Source: Nisaea denitrificans DSM 18348
GTDB taxonomy: Bacteria; Pseudomonadota; Alphaproteobacteria; Thalassobaculales; Thalassobaculaceae
DNA: 64,000 nucleotides
Reading direction: 5' to 3'
NCBI RefSeq assembly: GCF_000426505.1
Contig: NZ_AUFM01000011.1
Span: 1,488,001-1,552,000, forward strand
Both the position numbers and the translations under genes were made by a program. This document shows positions 1 to 7,941 of the stretch, in pieces (position 1 is the stretch's first letter; each line of letters starts with the position of its first letter). Below the pieces are notes generated by a model. It was not told where the DNA came from. It worked only from the letters and a program-made list of their open reading frames with translations, and searched no databases.

Positions 1-8
1 GGCAAAAT

Positions 9-40
9 TATGCCTGCGGCATAAAAAGCCGCAGGCTTAT
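9..40 (-). terminator. Rho-independent terminator of the 111-794 gene
   Basis: A perfect 9-bp inverted repeat (GCCTGCGGC at 12-20, GCCGCAGGC at 28-36) encloses a 7-base loop. Read on the minus strand, the stem is followed by an AT-rich run ending in TTTT. It lies about 75 bases after the stop of the minus-strand gene at 111-794, so it probably ends that transcript. Confidence 0.7.
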
Positions 41-110
41 AGAAATCCAGACTCTCTTAATTTTTGCTACGCGTCGAGTTGCTTTTGCGGAGCGCCTTTA
101 ACGTACCAGG

Positions 111-794
111 CTAACGGCGCTTCGACATGCCCGAGACAGAGATATCTCCAGCCTCGATCGCATCCCGCATGGCCTCGAAGCCCTGCGTCATTTCCTCGTA
201 CATTTCACGGTAGAACTTGAGCTCGGTAATTTCCGCTTCCTGCAGAAACCCCTGGCGCGGCGCACCCGCATCAAGGAGCTTGGCGAAGTAGCGGCCACGG
301 GCCTTTGCGGCCATCTGGGCGATGCCTTCGAGTTCGCCTGACGCGACCTCCATGACCGTTTCCTGCGTCAGATGCCGGTTCTGCTCATTCCTGTAGCGAT
401 CCAGCTCGCGCGCATATTGCTGCGGATTGACCCGCATCGCGTTGTCTTTGCCGTGCAGCCAGGGCGCACTCTGTTTGACAGCCGCCGGCCGGGCCTGTTG
501 GGCCTTCTGCGCCTGCTGAGCTGCCCGTTCGGCAGCAGCATTCGCATTGGCGGGGCGTGGTGTCCGTGCAGGAGCAGCAACGGCTGCGCCAGGCCGATCA
601 GCCCGTTCTGCGCGAAGCGGCTGCTTCACCGCCGGAGCCGATTGTGGCGCCGCCTTGGCGGGAAGTCTGGAAGCAGTCGATTTAGCGTCCTGACCATCAT
701 CGGGATACGGATCCCAGTCGGCACCGGTGCCATTGCCCGAAAGATCCTTCAGGCGGGAACCCAGACCCGCTTTCAACGCCGATGTCAGGGACAT
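111..794 (-). CDS. Hypothetical protein with disordered Ala/Pro-rich N-half and helical C-half
   Basis: I do not recognise this 227-residue protein. Residues about 20-110 are rich in Ala, Pro, Gln and Arg and look disordered. Residues about 120-220 are charged and predicted helical, with repeated ARELDRYR-like and YREMYEEM-like stretches that could pack as a coiled helical bundle. There is no signal peptide, membrane segment or catalytic motif, so it is probably cytoplasmic. The ATG start has a strong upstream GAGGAG. It lies 80 bases after the GST gene on the same strand and may be cotranscribed, followed by a hairpin terminator at 12-36. Function unknown; the reading frame itself is convincing. 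Confidence 0.65.
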   Translation of the reverse strand: MSLTSALKAGLGSRLKDLSGNGTGADWDPYPDDGQDAKSTASRLPAKAAPQSAPAVKQPLRAERADRPGAAVAAPARTPRPANANAAAERAAQQAQKAQQARPAAVKQSAPWLHGKDNAMRVNPQQYARELDRYRNEQNRHLTQETVMEVASGELEGIAQMAAKARGRYFAKLLDAGAPRQGFLQEAEITELKFYREMYEEMTQGFEAMRDAIEAGDISVSGMSKRR

Positions 795-874
795 GTGCTG
801 CTCCTCTCATTCATGGGCCGGTACTGCACCGGCATCTCGACAAGAGATAAAGCAAAGAGCGTGCCGGTTTTCCG

Positions 875-1849
875 TCAGGCCGCCAGAAGGCAGGCACGAT
901 CATGTGGCAGATGGAAATCAAGCAACGGCCCCTTCGGCACAATGCCCTTGGGATTGAGGTTCTTATGACTGCCGAAATAATGTTGCTTGATGTGCCGCAT
1001 ATTCACCGTTTCAGCCACATCACCGGTTTGGAACAAATCCCGCAAATAATTGGAAAGATTTGGAAAATCAGAAATCCGCTGACGGTTGCACTTGAAGTGC
1101 GTGAAATAGACCCCATCGAATCTGACAAGCGTTACAAACAGCCGCCAATCCGCCTCCGTGACCCGATTTCCGACGAGATACCGGCTCCGGCCAAGCCTTT
1201 CCTCGAGGTCATCCAGCCGGGCAAACAATGCATCATAGGCTTCCTCGTAGGCTTCCTGTGTCCCGGCAAATCCGTTCCGGTAGACCCCGTTATTGATGTC
1301 GGTATAGACGCCCTCGTTCACGGCGTCGATTTCCGCGCGGAGGTCCTCCGGATAGAGATCCAGCGCCGCATCCACACCCTCCAATCCATTAAAAGCGCTG
1401 TTGAACATGCGCAGGATCTCGGAGGATTCATTGGAAACGATCGTGCCTTCCTTCTTGTCCCAGAGTACCGGCACTGTGACGCGGCCCGTATAGGAAGGAT
1501 CTGCCTTCACATAAACCTCGCGCAGGAACCGGGCACCGTTGACCGGGTCGTTAGTGCCATCCGGGTCGTCACCGAAGAACCAGCCGTCCTCGCCCATATG
1601 CGGATCGACCACGGAGATATCGATATGCGGGACCAGCCCCTTCAGGGATCGGGCGATGAGTGTGCGGTGCGCCCACGGACAGGCATATGACACATAGAGG
1701 TGATATCGTCCGGACTCCGGAGCGAACCGAGCACCGGGCGCGTCTTCGACAGCATTGCGAAAAGCCGAATTCTGACGCTGGAAGCGGCCATTCTTCGTTT
1801 TCGCATCCGCATCGTCAGGATGCCATTCGCCCTCCACCAGCATGCCCAT
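875..1849 (-). CDS. Glutathionyl-hydroquinone reductase (YqjG/ECM4-type GST)
   Basis: A 324-residue member of the Xi-class glutathione transferases, which reduce glutathionyl-hydroquinones using glutathione. The catalytic motif CPWAHR is present (Cys about 57), replacing the Tyr/Ser of ordinary GSTs. The N-terminal MG-LVEGEWH followed by GRFQR--SAFRN is the family hallmark. An all-helical GST C-domain follows. I chose the ATG at 1849, because it aligns with the N-terminus of E. coli YqjG and has GGAGA upstream; an in-frame ATG at 1864 would add five residues. Cytoplasmic. It is divergent from the dioxygenase gene at 1979. The family call is secure; the physiological quinone is unknown. Confidence 0.9.
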   Translation of the reverse strand: MGMLVEGEWHPDDADAKTKNGRFQRQNSAFRNAVEDAPGARFAPESGRYHLYVSYACPWAHRTLIARSLKGLVPHIDISVVDPHMGEDGWFFGDDPDGTNDPVNGARFLREVYVKADPSYTGRVTVPVLWDKKEGTIVSNESSEILRMFNSAFNGLEGVDAALDLYPEDLRAEIDAVNEGVYTDINNGVYRNGFAGTQEAYEEAYDALFARLDDLEERLGRSRYLVGNRVTEADWRLFVTLVRFDGVYFTHFKCNRQRISDFPNLSNYLRDLFQTGDVAETVNMRHIKQHYFGSHKNLNPKGIVPKGPLLDFHLPHDRACLLAA

Positions 1850-1978
1850 ATCCGGTTCTCCCATGATTATTTCTGTCTGACAGATCTGGCGACTGCGACC
1901 GTCACATCAAGGCTCGTATTTGGAAACGGTCCTGTTACCATGCGGGCCAATTACCATGCGGGAAGGGAAATTGGGGCC

Positions 1979-2650
1979 ATGGTTGCGGTCATACGCGGGC
2001 TACTGAACAAGGATCAGGTGAAAACCATCGCGGCGAGGCTGTTTTCGGCGCAATTCATCGATGGCAGCTCGAGCGGAGGACCGCTCGGCAAGGACATCAA
2101 GAAAAACACGCAAGTACCACCGAACAGCCCCCAGTACCGCGAAATGGCGGAGCTGGTGATGGGCGCGATGAAAGCCGACGAGACGGTCGCCATCAAGGCC
2201 CTGCCCCGGCGCATCCTGTCGCCGATCTTCGCCTCCTACACCACCGGCAACAAATATGGCGAACATATAGACGCCGCGCTGATGGGCCCCTATCCGGGCA
2301 TGCGCACGGATCTCTCGATCACCATCTTCCTGAACAAGCCGGATGCCTATGAGGGCGGAGAGCTGGTGCTCAGCACTGATTTCGGCGATCAGGTCTACAA
2401 GGAAGAGCCCGGCGATGCGGTGCTCTACCCGACGCATTATCTGCACCATGTAACCCCGGTAACGTCCGGGCGGCGCCTCGCCATCATCACCTGGATGGAA
2501 AGCATGGTGCCCGACCCGCTGAAACGGGAAGTCATCAGCGACCTTGCGGAAACGCAAGCCATCCTCACCGGCTCAAATGTAGATAAAAAAGCCGTTCTAA
2601 TGCTCGAGAAGGGCCGGCTCAACCTGCTGCGCATGTGGGCGCAGACCTGA
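1979..2650 (+). CDS. PKHD-type Fe(II)/2-oxoglutarate hydroxylase (PiuC/YbiX family)
   Basis: A 223-residue cytoplasmic dioxygenase of the PiuC/YbiX family, often linked to iron uptake. The iron-binding triad is visible: His96 and Asp98 in EHIDAAL, and a distal His (about 156) in LHHVTPVT. The Arg of SGRRLA shortly after would bind the 2-oxoglutarate carboxylate. The start is the ATG at 1979, preceded by GGGAAATTGGGG; this gives the family's usual length of about 225 residues, whereas the open frame runs further upstream without family similarity. No TonB receptor gene is adjacent, so the usual siderophore-receptor context is missing. Hydroxylase activity is inferred from the family; the substrate is unknown. 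Confidence 0.9.
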   Translation: MVAVIRGLLNKDQVKTIAARLFSAQFIDGSSSGGPLGKDIKKNTQVPPNSPQYREMAELVMGAMKADETVAIKALPRRILSPIFASYTTGNKYGEHIDAALMGPYPGMRTDLSITIFLNKPDAYEGGELVLSTDFGDQVYKEEPGDAVLYPTHYLHHVTPVTSGRRLAIITWMESMVPDPLKREVISDLAETQAILTGSNVDKKAVLMLEKGRLNLLRMWAQT

Positions 2651-2661
2651 TCCCTTCCGGG

Positions 2662-3252
2662 TTACCCGGTGAAATGCAGTGCCAGCCCGGCCGGTAATAT
2701 ACCGCGCCGGGCGAGCGCATCGGCTTTCAGCAACATGGTCTGGGCAAATGCATCCACGATCTCGCCGTTGAGGGCCATTTCGACCGCCTCGCGCACCGGC
2801 ACGCGCCGCAACTCAAGCCTCTCACATGCCTCAGGTTGCGCCATCCCTTCTTCAAGGTCCCAGGCGATGAAACCGATTGCCTGCTCGTCCGTGATCGCGT
2901 TCGAGAGGTCCATGCGCAGGATTTCCTGCCAGCCTCCGGCTTTCAGGCCGGTTTCCTCAAGCAGTTCCCGCTCAGCAGAATCTTGCGGGTCTTCGAAGGA
3001 GCCACCGCCTTCCGGCAGCTCCCAACTGTAATAGTCACGCGGGAAACGCTGTTGGCCGACCAGCCAGGTCATGCCCTGGTGATCCACCGGCAGAATACCG
3101 ACCGCCAACCCCTTCACCCGGACGACACCGTAGAGGCCCGGGTTGCCGTTCGGATCGATGACATCATGCTCGACAACGCGGATCCACGGATTGTCGTAAA
3201 CATCCCGTGTCGCTACCACCTGCCAGACCGCCTGGTCCTGCTGTTCCGTCAT
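2662..3252 (-). CDS. Nudix hydrolase (ADP-ribose pyrophosphatase-like)
   Basis: A 196-residue Nudix protein, expected to cleave a nucleoside diphosphate linked to another moiety, such as ADP-ribose, using Mg2+ or Mn2+. The core RELLEETGL of the Nudix box is intact, with ELPEGGGSFED just before it. The spacing in the glycine-rich first half is one residue shorter than the canonical Gx5Ex7REUxEExGU. I prefer the ATG at 3252, which has GGGGAGCGG upstream, over the in-frame TTG at 3273. The gene converges on the dioxygenase with only 11 bases between stops. Substrate cannot be told from sequence. Confidence 0.88.
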   Translation of the reverse strand: MTEQQDQAVWQVVATRDVYDNPWIRVVEHDVIDPNGNPGLYGVVRVKGLAVGILPVDHQGMTWLVGQQRFPRDYYSWELPEGGGSFEDPQDSAERELLEETGLKAGGWQEILRMDLSNAITDEQAIGFIAWDLEEGMAQPEACERLELRRVPVREAVEMALNGEIVDAFAQTMLLKADALARRGILPAGLALHFTG

Positions 3253-3331
3253 TGCCGTCCGCTCCCCTATCAACGCGAGCGAACCCTATGCGAGCCCGGA
3301 TGATAACAAAAGAGCGGGCATACCTATCCGG

Positions 3332-5203
3332 TCAGGCACGCTCCGGATCGGCCAGTGGGCGGACCGTCGGCGCGGCGCGCCGGATGAGTGCTGGCTCTGG
3401 CGCCCTAACCTGGGCTTCCCGCAGTACCTCCGGAACCAGTTTTTCCTCGGGAATAGCGCACAGTCCGCACAGACGGAACAAACGGCCAAGAGCCGGCATC
3501 GAGGTCACGACCGCGAACGGCACGGACAGCAGCAGGCCGGCAATCACGGGCGCGGCCCACGGCAGGATATGCGGCGCGACCAGTGAAAGCACCGTAAGGA
3601 ATGTGGCTCCAAGTGCCGTCTGCAGCCAGAGACCGCCCAGCGCTTCCCGCAACGTCACCCGCCTGTCGTCCCGTTCCTGCGCGTCCCATCGTATCCGCTT
3701 GCCGAAAAACAGGCCGAATACGAAGACGGTCTGCGCCAAAGCCACAACCGGCGACAGCAGCAGCGAGAAGACTGTCTCCAGCAAGGTTCCGGCGGCAACC
3801 CGCAGGCCACCGCCATAAGACAGGCGTCCGGCCCGGCGCAGCGCGATATCGAGGATGCCGAACAGTTTTGGCGCAAAGGTCATCCCCATGACGGCCGCAA
3901 ACAGGGCCAGTCCGAAACCGGGCGCCGCCACGGCGGGAGCGGTCCCACCGCTGGAGGCCGCCGACAGGCACAGATCCGCCAGCCCCAGCCCCATGAAGGC
4001 GAACCAGAGCGGCGCGCCGGTATACATCATGATGGCGAGCAGCAATTGCAGCCGCCCCATCGGCCGGACGCCGCGAATCAGAGAGGGATGCCGGAACAGT
4101 TTGAGATATTGCATGTTGCCCTGGCACCAGCGCAGATCGCGGGTCAGGAAATCAGGCAGAGTGGTCGGGTTTTCCTCATAGCTGCCGTCTTCGAGCGGCA
4201 GTACCCGAACCTCATAGCCACCGCGGCGCATGAACACAGCCTCGACCTGATCGTGGCTCAGGATCTCGCCGCCGAGAGGGCGTGTTCCCGGCAGGGCTGG
4301 AAGCGCGCAGTTCCGCCGGAAGGCTTGCAGCCGCAAAATGGCGTTATGCCCCCAATAGGGCCCGTCCGGGCCCTGCCACCAGGCGCTGCCCGTCGTGTAG
4401 GAGCGCATGCCGTGACGCATGCCGAACTGGAACATGCGGGCGAAGGCACTGCTGGCCGGCATACCGGTTACCAGGGTCTGCAAAATACCGAGCGCGGGAT
4501 TATGCTGCATCAACCTGACCAAACGCAGGATTGCCGGGCCGGACATCACGCTGTCCGCGTCCAGCACGATCATGAAGTCGAAACCGTCACCCCAGCGCGT
4601 ACAGAAATCCTCGATATTGCCGACTTTCTGACGAATGTTATCCGTCCGGCGCCGGTAATGCAGCCGGTCCGGGCGCTCGTTTCCGTCCCGCCACGCTTCA
4701 AACAGGCTCTGCTCGCGCAATGCGATGTCCGGATCGGTCGTATCGCTCAAAAGGAATACATCGAAGGTATCGGAGAGGCCGGTCGCATCCAGACTGTCAA
4801 TCACGGCTTTCAGATTGCCGACGACCAGATCGGGGCTTTCATTATGAACCGGCATAACGATTGCCGTGCGGCCGCCGATCGCGGACGTCTCGTCCTCCAG
4901 ACCGGAAAGGCCGGTCACAGACCGTAGCCAGTCACGCTTGAAATGCAGCAGGGAGAACCCGATCACCGCATTCCAGAAGCCGATGACCATCCATGGCGTA
5001 TTCAGGGCGAAGACAACAATCATTGCGATTTCAATGGCCCGCAGGCCGTCCGCCGCGAACACGTAAGTGAGCGCTGACACCAGGGCAAGAATGGTGCTTG
5101 AAACCAGCCCAAAAAAAAGGATACGCCGCGCTGTCATCCTCCGGCTCGTGACCGAGCGTCCTGCCCGCATGCGGTGTCCTGTATCCATAGCCCCTAGCCC
5201 CAT
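3332..5203 (-). CDS. opgH: Glucans biosynthesis glucosyltransferase H
   Basis: An inner-membrane GT2 enzyme of about 623 residues that polymerises UDP-glucose into the beta-1,2 backbone of osmoregulated periplasmic glucans. Two N-terminal membrane segments precede the catalytic domain, which has VMPVHNE, SDTTDP, the DADSVMSG metal site, and the processive-GT signature QVEAVF followed by RWCQGN. Several membrane helices follow at about 390-560. The start is uncertain: the longest frame opens with TTG at 5221, and ATG codons at 5203 and 5188 follow; I chose 5203. It is divergent from opgC across about 295 bases. No opgG or opgD partner is present in the window, which is unusual for this pathway. 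Confidence 0.92.
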   Translation of the reverse strand: MGLGAMDTGHRMRAGRSVTSRRMTARRILFFGLVSSTILALVSALTYVFAADGLRAIEIAMIVVFALNTPWMVIGFWNAVIGFSLLHFKRDWLRSVTGLSGLEDETSAIGGRTAIVMPVHNESPDLVVGNLKAVIDSLDATGLSDTFDVFLLSDTTDPDIALREQSLFEAWRDGNERPDRLHYRRRTDNIRQKVGNIEDFCTRWGDGFDFMIVLDADSVMSGPAILRLVRLMQHNPALGILQTLVTGMPASSAFARMFQFGMRHGMRSYTTGSAWWQGPDGPYWGHNAILRLQAFRRNCALPALPGTRPLGGEILSHDQVEAVFMRRGGYEVRVLPLEDGSYEENPTTLPDFLTRDLRWCQGNMQYLKLFRHPSLIRGVRPMGRLQLLLAIMMYTGAPLWFAFMGLGLADLCLSAASSGGTAPAVAAPGFGLALFAAVMGMTFAPKLFGILDIALRRAGRLSYGGGLRVAAGTLLETVFSLLLSPVVALAQTVFVFGLFFGKRIRWDAQERDDRRVTLREALGGLWLQTALGATFLTVLSLVAPHILPWAAPVIAGLLLSVPFAVVTSMPALGRLFRLCGLCAIPEEKLVPEVLREAQVRAPEPALIRRAAPTVRPLADPERA

Positions 5204-5283
5204 CGGCCTGCTGCCACTCAACGCGAACTCAACGACGGCCGTGCCGCTGCCCGCGCATTACCACCTGATCCATTGGACCAGGA

Positions 5284-5322
5284 CGATGTCTTTTTTATGA
5301 TTGCGGAAGAAAGGACATCGTT
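5284..5322. promoter_or_regulatory. Inverted repeat in the opgH-opgC divergent region
   Basis: ACGATGTC (5284-5291) and GACATCGT (5315-5322) form a perfect 8-bp inverted repeat with a 23-base spacer in the intergenic region separating opgH and opgC. Short T-rich runs lie inside and after it. It could be an operator or a leader hairpin; nothing else in the 295-base region stands out. Confidence 0.3.
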
Positions 5323-5498
5323 CTTTTCCCCGCTGCAACATTTCAGACATTTGATCCGGAGATGCCTCCGCGTCAGCAAAACAAGCTTCACAAAGACGCG
5401 AGACCAAATTGACTGGAGTTCCGCGGCGTTCCACCGCTTATTACCTCTATGGCACGATGATAACGGTATGCGATTTTCGCTGCCGGTGAGTGGAGACC

Positions 5499-6701
5499 AT
5501 GACAGATCAACCGACCAAAACACGGCGGCAACGCGACCCGAGGCTCGATTTCTTTCGCGGAGTCGCGATGCTGATCATCTTCGTGGCTCACATCCCGCAG
5601 AATCACTGGTCGAACTTCATTCCGGCGCGCTTCGGGTTTTCCGATGCGGCCGAAATGTTCGTCTTCTGCTCCGGCTTCGCCGCGGCCATTGCCTTTGGCG
5701 GCACTTTCATCAAGGCCGGGTTCTGGCACGGAACCGGCCGCGTGCTTTACCGGATATGGCAGCTTTATACGGCTCACATCCTTATCTTTTTCCTGATCGC
5801 CGGGCTCATGCTTGCGGGAAATGCGGTCTTCGCCGAGCCGAATTATGTCGGCCGGCTGAACCTGCATTTCTTCTTCAATGAAACACCGAAAGCCCTGCTC
5901 GGCCTGCTGACGCTGACCTATGTGCCCAACTATTTCGACATCATGCCGATGTATATGGGTGCCTTGCTGATGATCCCGGTCTTCATGGCTTTGGCGCGGG
6001 TCGACCCCCGGCTGGCCATTGTCTTCTCCGTCGGCGTCTACTGCCTCAACTGGATGTATGACGGCGGCCTGCCGGCCCATCCGAACCACTCGCACATCGA
6101 ATGGTTCTTCAATCCGTTCGGCTGGCAGCTGGTGTTCTTCACCGGCTTCGCCATCTCGCGCGGCTGGCTTACCCCGCCGCCCTTCAACCGCACTCTGATG
6201 GCGGCCTGCATTGTCTTCGTCGTGGCTGCCGCACCGATTTCCCACTGGTGGTTCTTCGTCGGCTATCAGGACAGCCTGCCGTTTCTGGCCGACTGGCGCG
6301 AGCTAACCCTGCCGTGGCGGGCCAAGACCGATTACGGCATTCTCCGCTTCATCCATTTCCTGGCGCTGGCTTACATCGTGGTCAATCTCGTGCGCGGTCG
6401 CGAGCATCTGCTGCTGCATAAGGCATTCCACCCGATCCGGACGGTCGGTCAGCAAGCGCTTCCGGTCTTTCTCCTGAACATGTGGCTGGCGCAGTTCGGC
6501 GGCATGATGCTGGATCAGCTCGGCCGCAGCCAGGCCACCTGGGCCCTGGTGAACATGGCCGGCCTCGTTATCGTGGTGCTGTTCGCCTATCTGGTCACCG
6601 CGATCAAAAAGGAATGGTGGAGGAAGGCGATAGAGACCCGCGCCACCAGACCGGTGGAGCGAGGCAACAGGGCAACCCCGGCTCTCTCCCCCGCCGAATG
6701 A
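5499..6701 (+). CDS. opgC: OpgC-family membrane acyltransferase for periplasmic glucans
   Basis: A 400-residue polytopic inner-membrane protein of the OpgC family, related to acyltransferase-3 proteins, which adds succinyl-type groups to osmoregulated periplasmic glucans. The N-terminal RDPRLDFFRGVAML motif is the family signature, and about ten hydrophobic segments follow. I chose the ATG at 5499, with GGTGAG upstream, over a GTG at 5490. The stop codon overlaps the start of the downstream esterase gene as ATGA, so the two are translationally coupled. Divergent opgH supplies the backbone. The substituent is inferred from the family, not from sequence. Confidence 0.88.
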   Translation: MTDQPTKTRRQRDPRLDFFRGVAMLIIFVAHIPQNHWSNFIPARFGFSDAAEMFVFCSGFAAAIAFGGTFIKAGFWHGTGRVLYRIWQLYTAHILIFFLIAGLMLAGNAVFAEPNYVGRLNLHFFFNETPKALLGLLTLTYVPNYFDIMPMYMGALLMIPVFMALARVDPRLAIVFSVGVYCLNWMYDGGLPAHPNHSHIEWFFNPFGWQLVFFTGFAISRGWLTPPPFNRTLMAACIVFVVAAAPISHWWFFVGYQDSLPFLADWRELTLPWRAKTDYGILRFIHFLALAYIVVNLVRGREHLLLHKAFHPIRTVGQQALPVFLLNMWLAQFGGMMLDQLGRSQATWALVNMAGLVIVVLFAYLVTAIKKEWWRKAIETRATRPVERGNRATPALSPAE

Positions 6702-7570
6702 CGGTCCGGCGCTATTTCATTCGGCCAACGATTGCGCTTGTTGCCCTCTTTCTGACCGCGGCAAGCGCAACCGCGGAGCTCAAGGAAAGCCTCTCTGTCG
6801 AGAGTCCGGCGCTCAGCGGGTCGCTGAAATACTCACTGTTCCTGCCTGAAGACCGGAGCGCGTCCTTGCCGGTGCTCTATCTGCTGCACGGGCTCGGCGG
6901 CCATGAGCGCGACTGGCAGACCCTTGGTCAGATTGAACAAACGGCAACGCGCCTGATCCGGCAAAAAGCCATTCCGCCCATGGCCATCGTCATGCCGGAC
7001 GGAGCGAACAGCTGGTATGTGAATTCAAAGAAGCACGGGCTGTATGAAGACGCCCTGCTGAAAGACCTGATACCGGAGACCGAGCGGATCCATGGTTTTG
7101 GCGGCGACCGCTCCCGAAGGGGCATTGCCGGCCTCTCGATGGGAGGATACGGAGCTTTCAGGCTGGCGTTCAGGCACCCGGATCAATTCGCGATGACCGC
7201 CGGGCTCAGCGCAGCGATCTTCCCGGACCTTTCCAGCAGGGATGATGTTTCCCGGCAGCAGATCGGCTTTTTCAAGGGGGTATTCGGTGAACCGTTCGAC
7301 ATCGTCGAGTTCAACCGCCAGAATTTCTTCGCGAATATCCAGTCATTGAAAGCAGCCAGCGAGAGACCGGCAATCTGGATCACCGTCGGGGACGATGACG
7401 GGTTCGGCCTCTATGAAGGCAATATCGCTCTGTACCAGGCGCTGAAACGGGCCGACATCCCGGTCGAGTTCCGGATGACGGACGGCAATCACACATGGCG
7501 GCTCTGGCGTTCCGAAATAGAGAACGTCCTGCGCTATTACGGACGCATTCTGACCGCCAGGACCGAGTAG
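6698..7570 (+). CDS. Secreted alpha/beta-hydrolase esterase (esterase D / antigen 85-like)
   Basis: A 290-residue PF00756-type esterase with an N-terminal signal peptide (cleavage after about residue 26, SATA). The nucleophile elbow GLSMGGYGAF is clear. A GDDDGF acid region and a terminal GNHTW histidine complete a plausible Ser-Asp-His triad. It starts inside the opgC stop codon (ATGA), so it is made with OpgC and should act in the periplasm. That pairing suggests transfer or removal of acyl groups on periplasmic glucan, but this is inference; S-formylglutathione hydrolase relatives share the fold and are cytoplasmic. Confidence 0.82.
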   Translation: MTVRRYFIRPTIALVALFLTAASATAELKESLSVESPALSGSLKYSLFLPEDRSASLPVLYLLHGLGGHERDWQTLGQIEQTATRLIRQKAIPPMAIVMPDGANSWYVNSKKHGLYEDALLKDLIPETERIHGFGGDRSRRGIAGLSMGGYGAFRLAFRHPDQFAMTAGLSAAIFPDLSSRDDVSRQQIGFFKGVFGEPFDIVEFNRQNFFANIQSLKAASERPAIWITVGDDDGFGLYEGNIALYQALKRADIPVEFRMTDGNHTWRLWRSEIENVLRYYGRILTARTE

Positions 7571-7576
7571 CCGTCT

Positions 7577-7753
7577 TTAGTTGGCCTGCATCAGATCCAG
7601 ATCGAGCAACGCATCATCGTCATCGCTCAGCGACCAGTCATCGCCCAGGACCTCGACCATCTCGCTGCCGTCATTGAACAGAAACGCCGCATCGAAAGCA
7701 TCGTCGTTGCTGCTCAAACCGTAATCGTCTGCATGTTTCGGAATGTAACGCAT
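7577..7753 (-). CDS. Small highly acidic hypothetical protein
   Basis: A 58-residue protein with an extremely acidic C-terminal half (a DDDD run within a stretch of alternating Asp and Leu) and no cysteines or membrane segment. I do not recognise it. The start was set at the ATG at 7753, because AGGAG (complement of 7760-7764) lies six bases upstream; the ATG at 7756 is adjacent. It converges on the esterase with a gap of six bases. A clear ribosome binding site and sensible length support a real gene, but no homologous family is evident. Confidence 0.5.
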   Translation of the reverse strand: MRYIPKHADDYGLSSNDDAFDAAFLFNDGSEMVEVLGDDWSLSDDDDALLDLDLMQAN

Positions 7754-7941
7754 CATCTTCTCCTGCTTTTGACCGTTAGCCGTACGCTTCACTCACTCCC
7801 AAACTGATAATTCAGTCACAGCAATTGCCATGCCAGTTTTGGCTTAATTTTAGTGGTGATTACGAGCGGCGCTCTGGTCAGTCGACGCGACCTGCTGCTA
7901 GATTTCCCGCGGCCGACGCAAGATCGGCGGGGAGGACTTGG

